From Darksidea phi (taxonomy: Eukaryota; Ascomycota; Dothideomycetes; Pleosporales; Lentitheciaceae): a stretch of DNA of 64,000 nt. Location: contig JASJFT010000154.1 in NCBI GenBank assembly GCA_030770425.1, positions 1-64,000 on the forward strand, given 5' to 3'. Shown here one piece after another: positions 11,551-21,855 of this stretch. The position numbers were made by a program, and so were the translations under genes. Every line of letters begins with the position of its first letter. Position 1 is the first letter of the stretch. The notes under the pieces were generated by a model. That model was not told the DNA's origin. It saw only the letters and a program-made list of their open reading frames with translations, and searched no databases.

Positions 11551-12207
11551 CGATTGCCATATCACCCCTCGCGACCAATCGTGATTAAAGCGTCTGCTTC
11601 CGAGGGGCCCAGGCAACAATCCCATGCCATCTCCGCCCGATTGGCACAGATATTATAAGCATCCGAGATACCTTCCTATCGCAGGAAAACGCTGGCGTTG
11701 GCAACGGCTTAATATGCCGTGCAGTACTTGGCAGTCTTGGTACTCCAGAGACGCCGCGCGTTCAATTGTGCAAGGCAGACTTGGCACGAAACGCGTCAGC
11801 ACCGTGTGATTTAGGCGTGGCTGCAGCTGGCGGATGGTTTAGGGCCAGCAGTTGGGGTTGCCGGCGCAGCAGAGCGGACTGGCGATGTTGAAATCATGGT
11901 GGAGGACATGTTGCGGCCCTGTTCCGCATCCCCGCGCGTGGGAAACCTAATGTTCAGGAGCTGTCAGTCGAAAAGGGAAGGAGCCAAGAGGCGAGAATAG
12001 CCTGCCGAGCGACCAGATACCGGGAAGGTTCCCATGCGCAATCACACATGCAGCCCTAGAACACCGTCCCCATTTTTCGCAACCACCACCATGGCGGCGC
12101 CGGTATGAGTTGGGCTAGGAAGTCGGGAATCGTATCTTGTGGGTCCAAAAAATAGTATGTTTGGTGGCTAAGCCTACCACAGTACGTCCCCCAACACCTG
12201 ATATCAC
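11551..12207. other. intergenic, nothing recognised
   Basis: Promoter-side region of the choice-of-anchor-B gene and the 3' flank of the hypothetical gene at 12208-13368. The short frames here are unconvincing. No repeats seen. Confidence 0.5.
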
Positions 12208-13368
12208 CTACTCTCGGCATGCGGCATCGAAATCGAAGAAGCGCTCCATCTCCCTGGTGGAATTCGCCTCCACAGATGTTTCCTCCGCGCTCCTGTTTCG
12301 ATTCTGTATTCCTTCCAGGTGGATGAAACGCGGTGCTCCGAGCATGCCAGCTGATGAGCCCCGCCTCTGTTGTTTGACTTTGGTTGGGAGCTTGCGAGGC
12401 GGGTACTCTAGAAACGCAGGAAAAGGGTCCGGCGTCCGGCTCCTGGCGCCGCGAGCTTGGGCTTGGATGGACAAGACAGGCACAAACTGGTCTACGAAGG
12501 TCAGCGGACCTGTCCGTTAGTAGGTGAGCGTTTGTGACATACCTAAAGGATGGGATGTGAGGTTTCCACCAAAATTGCTGTCCAACTGTAGATCAGACAC
12601 GTCATCATCGCCTTCGGGATCGTAAGTTAGGTACACGGGCGGGTAAAAGCCTTTGTCTCGTTGGTAGAACGGGGTTGCCGGAATGCTCCTCTGCCCTGCC
12701 CCGGACAGGGTATTCCTGCCGCCGGAAGCCTTGAGCCCCCGTGGGTCGTCCCCAAAGCCAGGCAGTCTGTTATGCCGGACGCTTTTAGCCAGCAATTTCC
12801 TTCTGGCCCAGGCCTCCGCTTGTATGTCCGACTCATACTTTTTCCCTCTCCGCCGTTCGTTCGCTTCGTAGCGTGCTGGTTGAAGGTGCTTTACCGGAAG
12901 TTCTCCTCCCGTATATCGTTGCGCTACCTCATCTCGAACCCTCACTTGTGGTTGATATAAGCGAGAAGGGCGGTTGAGCGGTATATTCGGGAGGTCTGCG
13001 GACAGACGAGGTGGCCATTCGACGCCGGGTACTCCGTGTCGCCAATATGCATCGAAGCTTCCAACCGCTTCATCGTTAGAACTGCTAGCATCTGTAATTG
13101 CATGGTTTGGTATCTTGTGATGGCTTGCCGGTTGGGGAACGTTGCTTTTCTGCGGGGCACCAGCATAGCGCGTGGTAGTGTCAGCGCGCTCGTCGTGTAT
13201 ACTAGCGTCAATGGGCCTATTCTGGGTACTGTATTCCTGTTCGGTTGAAGATAACTGTTGAGTCGATGCTGGTCCGTCGAGAACTGGTCTACTAATTGGA
13301 TGTGACGTGTGATTTTCTGCCGAGCGAGAAGGTGCCACGGTGCGGCAGGAGCCGCGCACGCGCGCCAT
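12208..13368 (-). CDS. hypothetical protein, Arg/Pro/Ser-rich, two exons
   Basis: Exon 1 runs down to 12543 and exon 2 is 12491-12208, with a 51-nt intron (12492-12542) that has a CTACTAAC branch site and a GTATGT donor, both strong fungal signals. The join gives NLTSHPLGDQFVPVLSIQAQARG. The long open frame in exon 1 starts at a GTG (13491); the first ATG in it is at 13368 (MARVRGSCRTVAPSRS), giving 369 aa, but an upstream exon cannot be excluded. The protein is polar and mostly disordered-looking, with a conserved-looking core RYEANERRRGKKYESDIQAEAWARRKLLAKSVRHNRLPGFGDDPRG (first part shown only as landmark) followed by YPPVYLTYDPEGDDD. No family recognised. The splice signals and frame preservation support it being a real gene. 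Confidence 0.6.
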
Positions 13369-14093
13369 TGCAATATCTCCTCGTGGAGGCAGCGTCCAAA
13401 GCGAGATGTGTTTGTTTGTCCTGTCGCACGAGCATACGCGGTGAGGGAGAATGGGGAAGCGCGGGACACTTTGGTTGCTCCGGAACTTCACTGTGGGATG
13501 CTTTTATCTTACCGCCTGTAGAACATTTCCTCTGGGTACGATCCTCGTCAGCAGTGTGCCGGTAGACCTCCTTGAAGAACGGTCGCCGCAGGAACAGTGC
13601 TCAGCTTTTCATTACCCAACCATCTTCCAATGTTGCGTAGTAGAATGCATTTCACGCTTTTGAAAGAGGAGAACGAGAGATACCGCGACATATATACTGC
13701 GGCTGCTTCCATACTTTATATCGCCAACCAAAAAAGAGTTTTGACCGCCGAAAATACTGGAAATTCGTATCGAGACCCATTGGTAGAGAGCCTGCCATAC
13801 CACCTTTGTTTAATTCCTGTAACAATGATCATCTCTACAAAATTCCAAAGTATACCTAGACCTATACTTTCCCCATATGACGCTCGCAGGACTTCAACCG
13901 CAGGCTGAAGTTTCGTGAACAGTTTCATCAGGCTGTTGGGGCAGCTTTAGTTCATAGCGGAGACTTCGTGCATAAAGAGAGCACCAATGCAGGTCGTGGG
14001 AGAGATGACAAGGGATGGGCTGCCAGAAGCGGCTAGCCTTCTTTGCGCACAGACTGCGGAGTTGTGCTGGCGCCTAACCTCCATTAACCTCCA
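13369..14093. other. spacer upstream of hypothetical gene
   Basis: About 0.7 kb. Several short frames on both strands overlap without motif support; I call none. An additional 5' exon of the gene at 12208-13368 could lie around 13500-13600. Confidence 0.4.
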
Positions 14094-14221
14094 CTGAGCT
14101 GCACGAGTACTGAGCTGCACGGGTACTGAGCTGCACGGGTCCTGAGCTGCACGGGTCCTGAGCTGCACGGGTCCTGAGCTGCACGGGTCCTGAGCTGCAC
14201 GGGTCCTGAGCTGCACGAGTC
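14094..14221. repeat. 16-bp minisatellite, 8 units
   Basis: Eight head-to-tail copies of CTGAGCTGCACGGGTC (with A for G or A for C variants in the outer units), followed by a decayed partial unit up to about 14230. There are no spacers, so it is not a CRISPR array. It lies between the hypothetical gene and the M20 pseudogene. Confidence 0.95.
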
Positions 14222-14482
14222 CCGAGTTACGTTGTCCAACCGCGATAAGTTCTTGATAGACTCATTCCTGACATGATGTGCTCTATGCTCCTATCAGCTG
14301 CACGGCAGAGCCGCCTTCCCCGCCAATGTCGAACCAGGGCTAAGGCTACTAGCGATTGCCCCGCGTACCACGGTTAAGCTCAAATCGTTGGGCCACTGAA
14401 TGCTTCCTATGATATGACTCAAGACTCTTCACCTAACTCCCTATCAACGCACTGGACGCCTGATTGAGTCGCCCCCGTCACG

Positions 14483-15710
14483 ATGATCGCCAGACAAGAC
14501 ATCCTATCAGAAATCGACAAGAACATCGAGCACTACATCACATCCCTTCAAGGGCTAGTCCGTGTCGCGTGGCCAAACCCGCCAGGAGATACCACAGAGG
14601 TCGCCAAGGTGATTGAGAAAAACCTCACGAGATATGGTGCTCAGCCTCAGATCGTAGCATCGCTCGAGTGTGCCCCAATTGTAGTTTCAAACCTCGGGGC
14701 AGCGCGTCATTCTCAACGGACGCATGGATACGTATCTGGTGGAAAAACCTGATACTGGGGCCACAGTCCTTTCTCCGCTTCAATGATGGCACGTCGATCC
14801 ACGGCCGTGATGGCGTGGATATGAAAGATGGCACCGCGGCCTCCGTTATCGCATTCACATTGCTCCAGAAAAAGACTGATCATCCGAAAGGTAGTGTGGG
14901 ACCGACGGCAGTGTCTGACGAGGAGACAGGAGGAAAGCGGGGTGCAAGATATCTCTCGAGAATTTTGGCTCTCCGTTCCCGTGGATCGGTGATTGTGTGC
15001 TCAATGGGAGCCCGGCAGCCTGCAATCCGTTCGATCTGGCGAGAAGGGAACGTTTCGAATTACGTTCACCATCAATACAAAGGGCGCAAACGGCGCACAT
15101 GCATTTCTGAGTCGAGGAGCCAACATCATCGCAGCACGTCTCATCTCCAAGCTTCTTGAGCTGGAGAATTTCGAGCCCGGCCTTCCCGATGCTTTGCGCA
15201 GACTCTTCGATTCAGACAAAGCCCGCAAGGTCGCCGACGATATCATGGGGCCCAGAGCAGCCAACACTCTGCTCAAGCCCACCGTGAACATTTACCATCC
15301 ACGGAGGCGTGAAGCCAACGCCATACCAGAACAATGCATATTCGAATCAGACGTTCGCCTCCCAATCAGCCTTGAAGCCAACACCATCCTTCAATGTATT
15401 AATAAGGATCTGTAGGCCTCCCCTGAAGCATCTTACAAGATCCAAGAAGCTGCTAGCAACTCACCGAACTTTTGCACTGCTGACCACCCTTTCGCTGAGG
15501 GCATCAGGAAGTGCGCTGAGAAAGCAACGGGTATTGATGGAATGGATTGCAAATTTTACCGGTATCGCGGCATCCCGACGTACATATATGGCCCGTCATT
15601 GAAATTGCATGGGCGGGAGTGAAGAGGTCGTAGTGATTGAGGAGTGTATTGCTTTAATTAAGACGCATACTTTGACTGGATGGGACTATCTGGCGCCAAC
15701 TCAAATTTAG
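14483..15710 (+). pseudogene. M20-family metallopeptidase / ArgE-DapE-like deacylase, broken
   Basis: Remnant of a cytosolic zinc amidohydrolase. It starts at ATG 14483 as MIARQDILSEIDKNIEHYITSLQGLVRVAWPNPPGDTTEVAKVIEK. The family then continues in shifting frames: a GQRVILNGRMDTY segment near 14700, where the zinc-ligand His of NGHMD is Arg; SIHGRDGVDMKDGTAA near 14800; SDEETGGKRGARYL near 14910, with the catalytic Glu present; then KGANGAHAFLSRGANIIAARLISKLL near 15090; and ANAIPEQCIFESDVRLP near 15310. An in-frame TAG ends the frame at 15413-15415, and a further frame change leads to MGGSEEVVVIEE...GWDYLAPTQI, ending at 15710. At least four frame changes plus stops and the His-to-Arg change show that it is non-functional. 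Confidence 0.85.
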
Positions 15711-16113
15711 ATACTGTAGTGAAAGCAGAGGAGATGCACATCGAAAGTGCGGGCTACCAGATCTTTTCCAAACTCTTCACGCATGTCTAAGTATGTATTG
15801 AATTGGAAAGTCGACCCTTGTACAAGCTCAGCGTTTTATCCGGTATTCCCCGCGTTACAGCGTTGTGTGACTCTTGAGCTCGCACCACATGTGGATTTTG
15901 GGAAGCTCCGATAGGTCAACTGGTGCACTTCTGTGACTATTGGGGGTTTCCCTTGGCAGAGCAGGATGGGGGGTTGACGTAATCAGGCGAGGCATTCCAG
16001 GCAGCCAACACGCTGCGGCTATAAGTAGCCACCTCCCATCGCTCAGCATCTCAAGAACAACCACCACCACTGATACTTTTCATTAATAACGTCAACTGTC
16101 AGTCGCCGCCAAG
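15711..16113. other. intergenic, promoter region of the VIT-VWA gene
   Basis: About 400 bp between the M20 pseudogene and the VIT-VWA start. The only feature I see is the TATA-like word near 16018. No coding frame is convincing. Confidence 0.5.
16018..16027 (+). promoter_or_regulatory. TATA-like box upstream of VIT-VWA gene
   Basis: GCTATAAGTA about 90 bp upstream of the ATG at 16114. The same TATAAGTA word is used upstream of the chitinase gene in this window. Inferred from sequence and spacing. Confidence 0.5.
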
Positions 16114-19100
16114 ATGCGAACACACCGCCCACCGTACGGCTCCTCCGGCCAACATGTCTGTGGTTGCTATTTCTTCGACGCAGATACTCGTGTGCGAACA
16201 TACCTACCGCAGGTCAAGCTCGATGCTCATACGACGATATTGTCGACTGCCTCGCGCACCGTCCTGAGGCAGACCTTCATCAATTCATCCAAGAACAAGC
16301 CGCTAGGCGAGATCAGGTAAAGCGTCGCGGAACCTCTCCATCACCATGATTGCTCCCGTGACGATGCTGACTGAGGATAAACAGGTACGCTTTCCCATTG
16401 TTCGATGGCGTCAGTGTCGTCGACTTTGTCTGCCACATTGGAGAGCGGACCATCTACGGGTTGGTCAAGGAGAAGGGAGAAGCTAGGAAAGTGTACGAAG
16501 AGGCCAAGGAGCGTGGCGAGAGTGCAGCATTGCTAGAACAGCTCCCCGACGCCGCCGATGTCTTCACGACAGCTGTGAGCAATATCCCAGCGGACTCCTC
16601 GGTCAAGGTGACGATCACCTATGTGCAAGAGCTAAAGCATGATGCCGAAGTCGACGGCGTCCGACTTACTATTCCCACCTCGATCTCGCCCCGTTATGGA
16701 TCCTATCCTGGTCAGCTTCAAGACTCATCGGCCCTCAATGACGCGAAGGGGATCTCACTTACTGTTGATGTGAGCATGGCTGAAGGTATTCCGATCAAGA
16801 AGGTCATTTCTCCTTCACATCCCATTGAAGTCTCTCTTGGTTCGCTATCCACCAGTGCTATCAATGAGAACGCTTCAGTTTCGAAAGCTTCCGCTACGCT
16901 TGCGCTCGGTACTACTGAGCTAGAGAAAGATTTCGTCCTCCAGGTCGCTGCAAAAGATGTCGGCATCCCCCAGGCGATCATGGAAACTCATCCAATGCTG
17001 CCAAACCAGCGGGCGCTGATGACCACGCTGGTGCCGAAGTTCAACCTTAGATCGCACATGCCTGAAATCATCTTCATTGCGGACCGATCAGGCAGCATGG
17101 AAGGTAATATCCCTACGCTCGTTTCGGCCCTCAAAGTCTTCTTGAAGTCCATTCCTGTCGGCTGCATGTTTAATATATGCTCCTTCGGAAGCGGATACCA
17201 TTTCCTTTGGCCGAAGAGTCGAGTATATGGCCAAGATACTCTTGCTGAGGCCATTAGGTAAGCGACTCATAGTCGTAATAATAACAGTGAATTATACTGA
17301 TCCATTTGTAGACATGTTGACAGGTTCGAGGCTGATTTCGGCGGAACGGAGACCCTGAAAGCTGTCAAGGCTTGTTGCGAGGCTCGCCACAAGGAGCTGT
17401 CGACCGAACTCATGCTGCTCACCGATGGCGATATATGGGCTCAGCAGCAGATGTTTGATTACATTTCCAAAGAAACTCAGAGCGGGGATGTTCGCGTATT
17501 CCCTATAGGGATTGGTAGAGGTGTTTCGAGCGCCCTAATTGAGGGTGTCGCACGGGCCGGACGAGGATTCGCCCAGATGGTCACCGATAACGAGAAACTC
17601 GATAGCAAAATTGTTCGCATGGTACGTACTAAACCAGCGCAGATGAGTCTATAGCCCGACCCATTCCACAATGTCGGGTTATGCGATACAGAGTACTGAC
17701 TCCTCCCTAGCTCAAGGGTGCGCTCACTCCTCATATCAAAGACTACCGCATCGAAGTCAAATATGAGGATGATAGCGTCGAAAAAGTTGCCGACAGCCTT
17801 CGCGTACAACTCTGCATCAGCGATAAGGAGAGGAAGGAAAAAGAAGCAACAAAAACTGACGAGACGCCCATCTCACTATACGACCCCAACTCCACGGAAG
17901 AGCATCCGAAGGCGGACGAACCTCAGGATATCTTTGCTGGTCTACCGAAGCTCAACCGCCCCAAGGTCTTGCAGACTCCACATGAGATCCCACAGCTTTT
18001 CCCATTCAATCGTACTTGCGTCTATCTGCTAATGGCTCCCGAGGCATCTCATCTCAAGCCAAAGAGCGTGGTGCTCAAGGGTAGTTCACCACAGGGCCCA
18101 CTTGAGCTCGAGATTCCCGTAGAGACCCGCAAAGAGCCTGATGAGATGATTCATCAGTTAGCGGCACGCAAGGCGATACAGGAACTCGAGGAGGGCCGTG
18201 GCTGGATTTCCGAAGCTACAGTTGACGATACCGGCCTGTTAGTCAAGAACAAGCATCCTGCACAATTTAACTTACTACAGAGACGAGAAGCTGTCCGCCT
18301 TGGCGTCGAGTTCCAGGTGGGTGGGAAGTACTGCTCCTTCGTAGCCGTCGAAGCCAACGAGAGCGAAATCGTGGAAAAGCGTAAGAAGGCGCTAGAGATG
18401 ACTATCAACCGAGATGTTAGAGGGAAGGAGGAGGAGGAGGAGGAGGAGGAGGAAGACAACTGGGACATGCTAGAGGAGGATGAGCAAGAGTTATCTTCAG
18501 GTAAGTACCCATCATGTAAAGTCCGGTTAAATGCAGCGGTCGCGGAATCCCATCCGATGGCTTCTCGAGCCGAGTTGGCACCGCGCAATTCGTCCTCAAA
18601 GTTATCCGAGGCCGGACTGCTCACTGCTTTTCGTAGCCGCTTTAGCTTGCCGTGGAAGAAGAGAAGCATCGAGGCTGACATACCCTTTCAACAAATAGGT
18701 ACGCTGTCTTCGACTAAGAGCGGAAAAAAGTTTCGAAAGAAGGGGAAAAAAGCACTGACACTGTCAGACTCCCTAATGACCACGGCTGGTAATGCACCGC
18801 AACGGCAGCTTGCTACCAAAGCCTCTCGTAAGTGTGCACCATCAACTGCGTCTGTTAAGAAGACTGCGCGCAAGAGGAGAGCGGATCCTTGGACTGCCAG
18901 GAAGACAAGAAAACATGTTGATAAGATAACAGCTCCGACTGGTAATTCAGGTCCCGGACTGGTAACCCTCTGCAGCCTCGATGTCGATTGTGAGGCAGAA
19001 GCGGAAGATTCAGAAAATGGGCAGGGTCGCTTGTTCTTCGATTGTGAGGCAGAAGCGGAAGATTCAGAAAATGGGCAGGGTCGCTTGTTCTTGTATGATG

Positions 19101-19565
19101 CTGGTAAGTAATATATCGTCACAAAATAGGGCAATATACTAAGAAGCAGGACCAACTTGTGCGTCAGACTCTGTTGCATCTATGAACGTTCGAACCGGCA
19201 GCTCCAAAGAGCAGCCCAACGAAACCGGCATTCTTCTCGAGCGGCTCATCGCACTCCAGACCTTTGAGGGCTCGTGGACCGGTATCACCAACCTACTCTG
19301 CACTGAAATGAAGATTAGTGGCGATGCCGCTCGTAGCGCCGTTGACAAACTGGTTGATGCTTCGAACCAGGGACTTGATAGGGCGAAAGCTGAGCAAGTG
19401 TTGAGCACAGCGATTGTCATCGCTTTCCTAGAGCAGAAAATGGAGTCTGAGGAGGACACGTGGGAGTTGGTTGTTGAGAAAGCGCGTACTTGGCTCGCCG
19501 ACGGAGTTGCAGACGATGTTCTTGCTGAGGCTTGGAAACTAGCCGATGGTATCGTTGCAGCCTAG
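16114..19565 (+). CDS. VIT and von Willebrand factor A domain protein with H3-tail-like linker
   Basis: Five exons: 16114-16316, 16385-17257, 17312-17621, 17711-19103, 19150-19565 (introns 68, 54, 89 and 46 nt); 1064 aa in one consistent frame. The VIT domain occupies about residues 20-160 (TTILSTASRTVLRQTF, then GEIRYAFPLFDGVSVVDFVCHIG across intron 1, AALLEQLPDAADVFTT). The VWA domain covers about 295-465 with MIDAS DRSGSM (residue 301) and LLTDGD. Conserved middle and C-terminal regions follow, the latter about 950-1064 (LQTFEGSWTGITNLL...LADGIVAA). The ITIH/PARP4-like architecture suggests an intracellular scaffold; the function in fungi is unknown. Odd features lie in the linker from about residue 700: a poly-Glu run (about 18426-18462), very basic stretches, a histone-H3-tail-like segment (820-849), two TARK motifs, and a tandem 18-residue duplication (888-923). 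Two further GTAAGT donors (18501, 18828) lie in open frame and could allow alternative splicing. Confidence 0.9.
18782..18871 (+). other. histone H3 N-tail-like peptide segment inside VIT-VWA linker
   Basis: Codons for residues about 820-849 include QLATKASRKCAPST, which aligns without gaps to H3 residues 19-32 (QLATKAARKSAPST). The flanks extend the match: GNAP(QR)Q upstream corresponds to GKAPRKQ, and VKK downstream corresponds to V35-K36-K37. I count about 20 identities in 31 positions. Lys23, Lys27, Lys36 and Lys37 equivalents are kept; Lys14 and Lys18 are Asn and Arg, and Ser28 is Cys. TARK follows at once (KKTARKRR) and again 11 residues later (WTARKT), matching the H3 Lys9 context QTARKS. 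The match is to my knowledge of the canonical H3 sequence; no search was run. Confidence 0.75.
18986..19093 (+). repeat. 54-bp in-frame tandem duplication
   Basis: Two adjacent 54-bp copies (18986-19039 and 19040-19093), identical except for the last base. They encode 18 acidic residues twice (DCEAEAEDSENGQGRLF plus Phe or Leu). Near-identity means the duplication is recent, and its length (a multiple of 3) keeps the reading frame. Confidence 0.95.
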
Positions 19566-20389
19566 ATGACGCTGCCAAGGCACACACTGTTGTTTCAGTT
19601 GGTGCCACTCTTCCATCATGTCTTGCTCTTTCTCTAGAGTCGGTTCAGACGAGACATTCTGCATCACTATACAGTGATCCCTGCTTCTAGATATATCTAT
19701 CAATAAAACTTCGGATGATTCCTTCAGAGACACATATCTATTATCCAGTAATCTATCTGTCTAGACTCATAAGGTGAGGTGATCCACTAACCCTAGTGAA
19801 ACAAGCCACGGACCACAAACCGAGGCACCTCCGCCTCAGCCTTACACCTCAATGGCCGCGTTCATCTATTCTGATCGACGACTGCGGCCATGCTAGTTAG
19901 TTTCCAACCCTCTCTGCACCTCAGTCTCACATCGTTACAGTTCCCGAGGCGGGATGGTCCAAGCGCAACCAAAAGATGCAACGATTGGTCGAGCGAAGGG
20001 TCATCAATTAAGTTTAGTGGTTCCGCAATGAGAGAAAAGTTGTGGGGAAGGTACTGGTGTTTATGACGTTTGTTTCAAGGAAAGTGGTGGCTTTTGTGAT
20101 TTGGAGCTGCGCCAATGGTATCCAAGGTTCCATGGTATTTGTTCTGCTGCTCGAATTCTATATGAGAGCCGCTTGGACTGCTAGGGATAAAAGTGTCGAC
20201 ATCGCAGTCGACCTACATTCGCTTTTCTTCACTATCTCTTGCGCCCGATTTCGTCCTTCGTTCTTGGGTTGAGCACTTGCTCTCGTTGATCGACCATTAC
20301 ACACAAGCTCCGTTCATCCATTCTTTGATTCATTGAATATTCGCCTTGCTGGCGCATGCTTGCAGGAGACAATCTTTACGATAGTCACG
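19566..20389. other. intergenic between VIT-VWA and cutinase genes
   Basis: About 820 bp, no supported gene. A GGATAAAAGT word near 20184 is a possible TATA element for the cutinase gene, but it is about 200 bp from the ATG. Short plus-strand frames have no motif. Confidence 0.5.
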
Positions 20390-21420
20390 ATGAGATATAC
20401 ACCGATGCCCTTGCTCGTACTAGCCGGCCTAAGCAATGCCCTACCTATGCCGCAGCTCTCACTCCCTTCCTTCGGTTTTGGGTCGGGGAGCTCGAAATCA
20501 GGTGGCCTTGGGTCTGGATTAGGCTCTGGACTCCGTCTTCCTTCACTTGGTTTCCCTGTGCCTACTGGCGATGCTGGGATGGGTTCAGGACTCAGTTCGG
20601 GATTAAACCCCAAGCTCAGCGTTCCTTCTCTTCCTACTGCGACGGGTGGCACCGGTTCTAAAGTCGGAGACGGGGGCATCGGCATCCCAACTAGTGCGAC
20701 TGATCTTCCAAGCACCGCCCTAGCGACTGCCACGCCGGCCACCGCCGCTAAACCAACTTCGACCGGGGCTGTCGGGCCCAACTGCACACCGCAAAGTAGT
20801 AAGGGTGGTAGCAGTGAGAACGGCATCAAGGATAAGAATTGTTGTACTGACGTAACCGTCATCTTCGCCCGTGGTACCGGCGAGTTCGGAAATATGGGGA
20901 CGGTGTCCGGACCGCCAATGGTCAAGGCATTAAGGGAGAAGCTTAGTGCCGACAAGGTGACGGTACAGGGTGTTGATTATCCTGCTGATGCTGCGGTAAG
21001 ACCTTCCATATGCTTCTTCTCCATCTAGGCTCGTGGAATAAATACTGACATGGCTCACAGGGCAATGCTAATCTGGGCGCATCCGGCGGCCCCACAATGG
21101 CTTCGCTCGTAACCGCCACCAAATCCCAATGTCCTTCTTCCAGGATCATCCTCTCCGGCTATAGTCAAGGTGCCATGGTCGTTCATAATGCCTTCAAGCA
21201 GGGTCTCTCCAGCTCCGACGTCGCAGGCGCTGTGTTGTTCGGCGACCCATTGAAGAGGCAGGCTGTGGGCGATCTGGGTGAGACAAAGACAAAGCAGTTC
21301 TGTGCGAGTGGAGATACAATTTGTGGTGGTGGGAATGATTTGCAGGGCACGCATTTGAGTTATGGGAGTGTCGGTGGAGAGGCGGCGGAGTGGATTGTTG
21401 GGGTCGTCGGCGCTTCGTAA
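20390..21420 (+). CDS. secreted cutinase with long Ser/Gly/Thr-rich N-terminal linker
   Basis: Serine esterase of the cutinase family, acting outside the cell on cutin or related polyesters. Exons 20390-20995 and 21061-21420 flank a 65-nt intron with TACTGAC branch site; 321 aa. The signal peptide is MRYTPMPLLVLAGLSNALP; upstream in-frame codons are not needed. Residues about 20-140 are a low-complexity Gly/Ser/Leu/Pro then Thr/Ala-rich region, much longer than the short pro-region of typical cutinases (about 220 aa). The catalytic core follows: CCTDVTVIFARGTGEFGNMG, the nucleophile GYSQGAMV (Ser in GYSQG), then DTICGGG with the catalytic Asp and THLSYG with the catalytic His. Cys residues fit the family disulfides. 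The core looks intact and active. Confidence 0.93.
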
Positions 21421-21855
21421 GGTGATAGAATGGGGGAAGATGGATTGAGAGAAAGAAGTGAGATCAGGGAAGATCTTTACTCTTACTCTATATCAGGTAT
21501 GCATTTGATGGGAATCACAACCGGGGACGAAAGGCGTCGAATCCTGAACCTGCCAACTCTCAATCCTCTGCTACATCTAGAACGCCTTCTCTCGTACTTT
21601 CCACATTCATGAGATGCCAATAGAGTATAGATTCAATTGCGATAGGTCGCGAATTTTCTGGCCACGTTGGGGTGCGTAAGTGAAGGCAGGAACGTTGGGT
21701 CCATGGCACAGACCAACAACAGCGCTTTATCATCTCACACCTCACGGCGCTCTCCCTTCCTTGCACATCATTCTTCATCTACAGACTATCGCTATCCAAT
21801 TGTAGACTTTCGTTGTTCGGTCGCAGTCTATCGTTACCAACCACATTCTATCGCT
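21421..21855. other. short intergenic stretch
   Basis: About 430 bp downstream of the cutinase gene. It shows a loose pattern of CTATCG words near 21783-21855 just upstream of the methyltransferase start. No gene. Confidence 0.45.

Noticed and set aside
13947..14216. Repetitive minus-strand frame (QLRTRAAQDPCSS repeats)
   Set aside because: A translation of the 16-bp minisatellite; a 16-bp unit shifts frame each copy and only happens to stay open.
14094..14221. CRISPR-like array
   Set aside because: Units are directly adjacent without unique spacers, and the genome is eukaryotic.
20314..20955. 213-codon minus-strand frame
   Set aside because: It is the antisense shadow of the cutinase first exon, whose sense frame has signal peptide, splice site and catalytic core.
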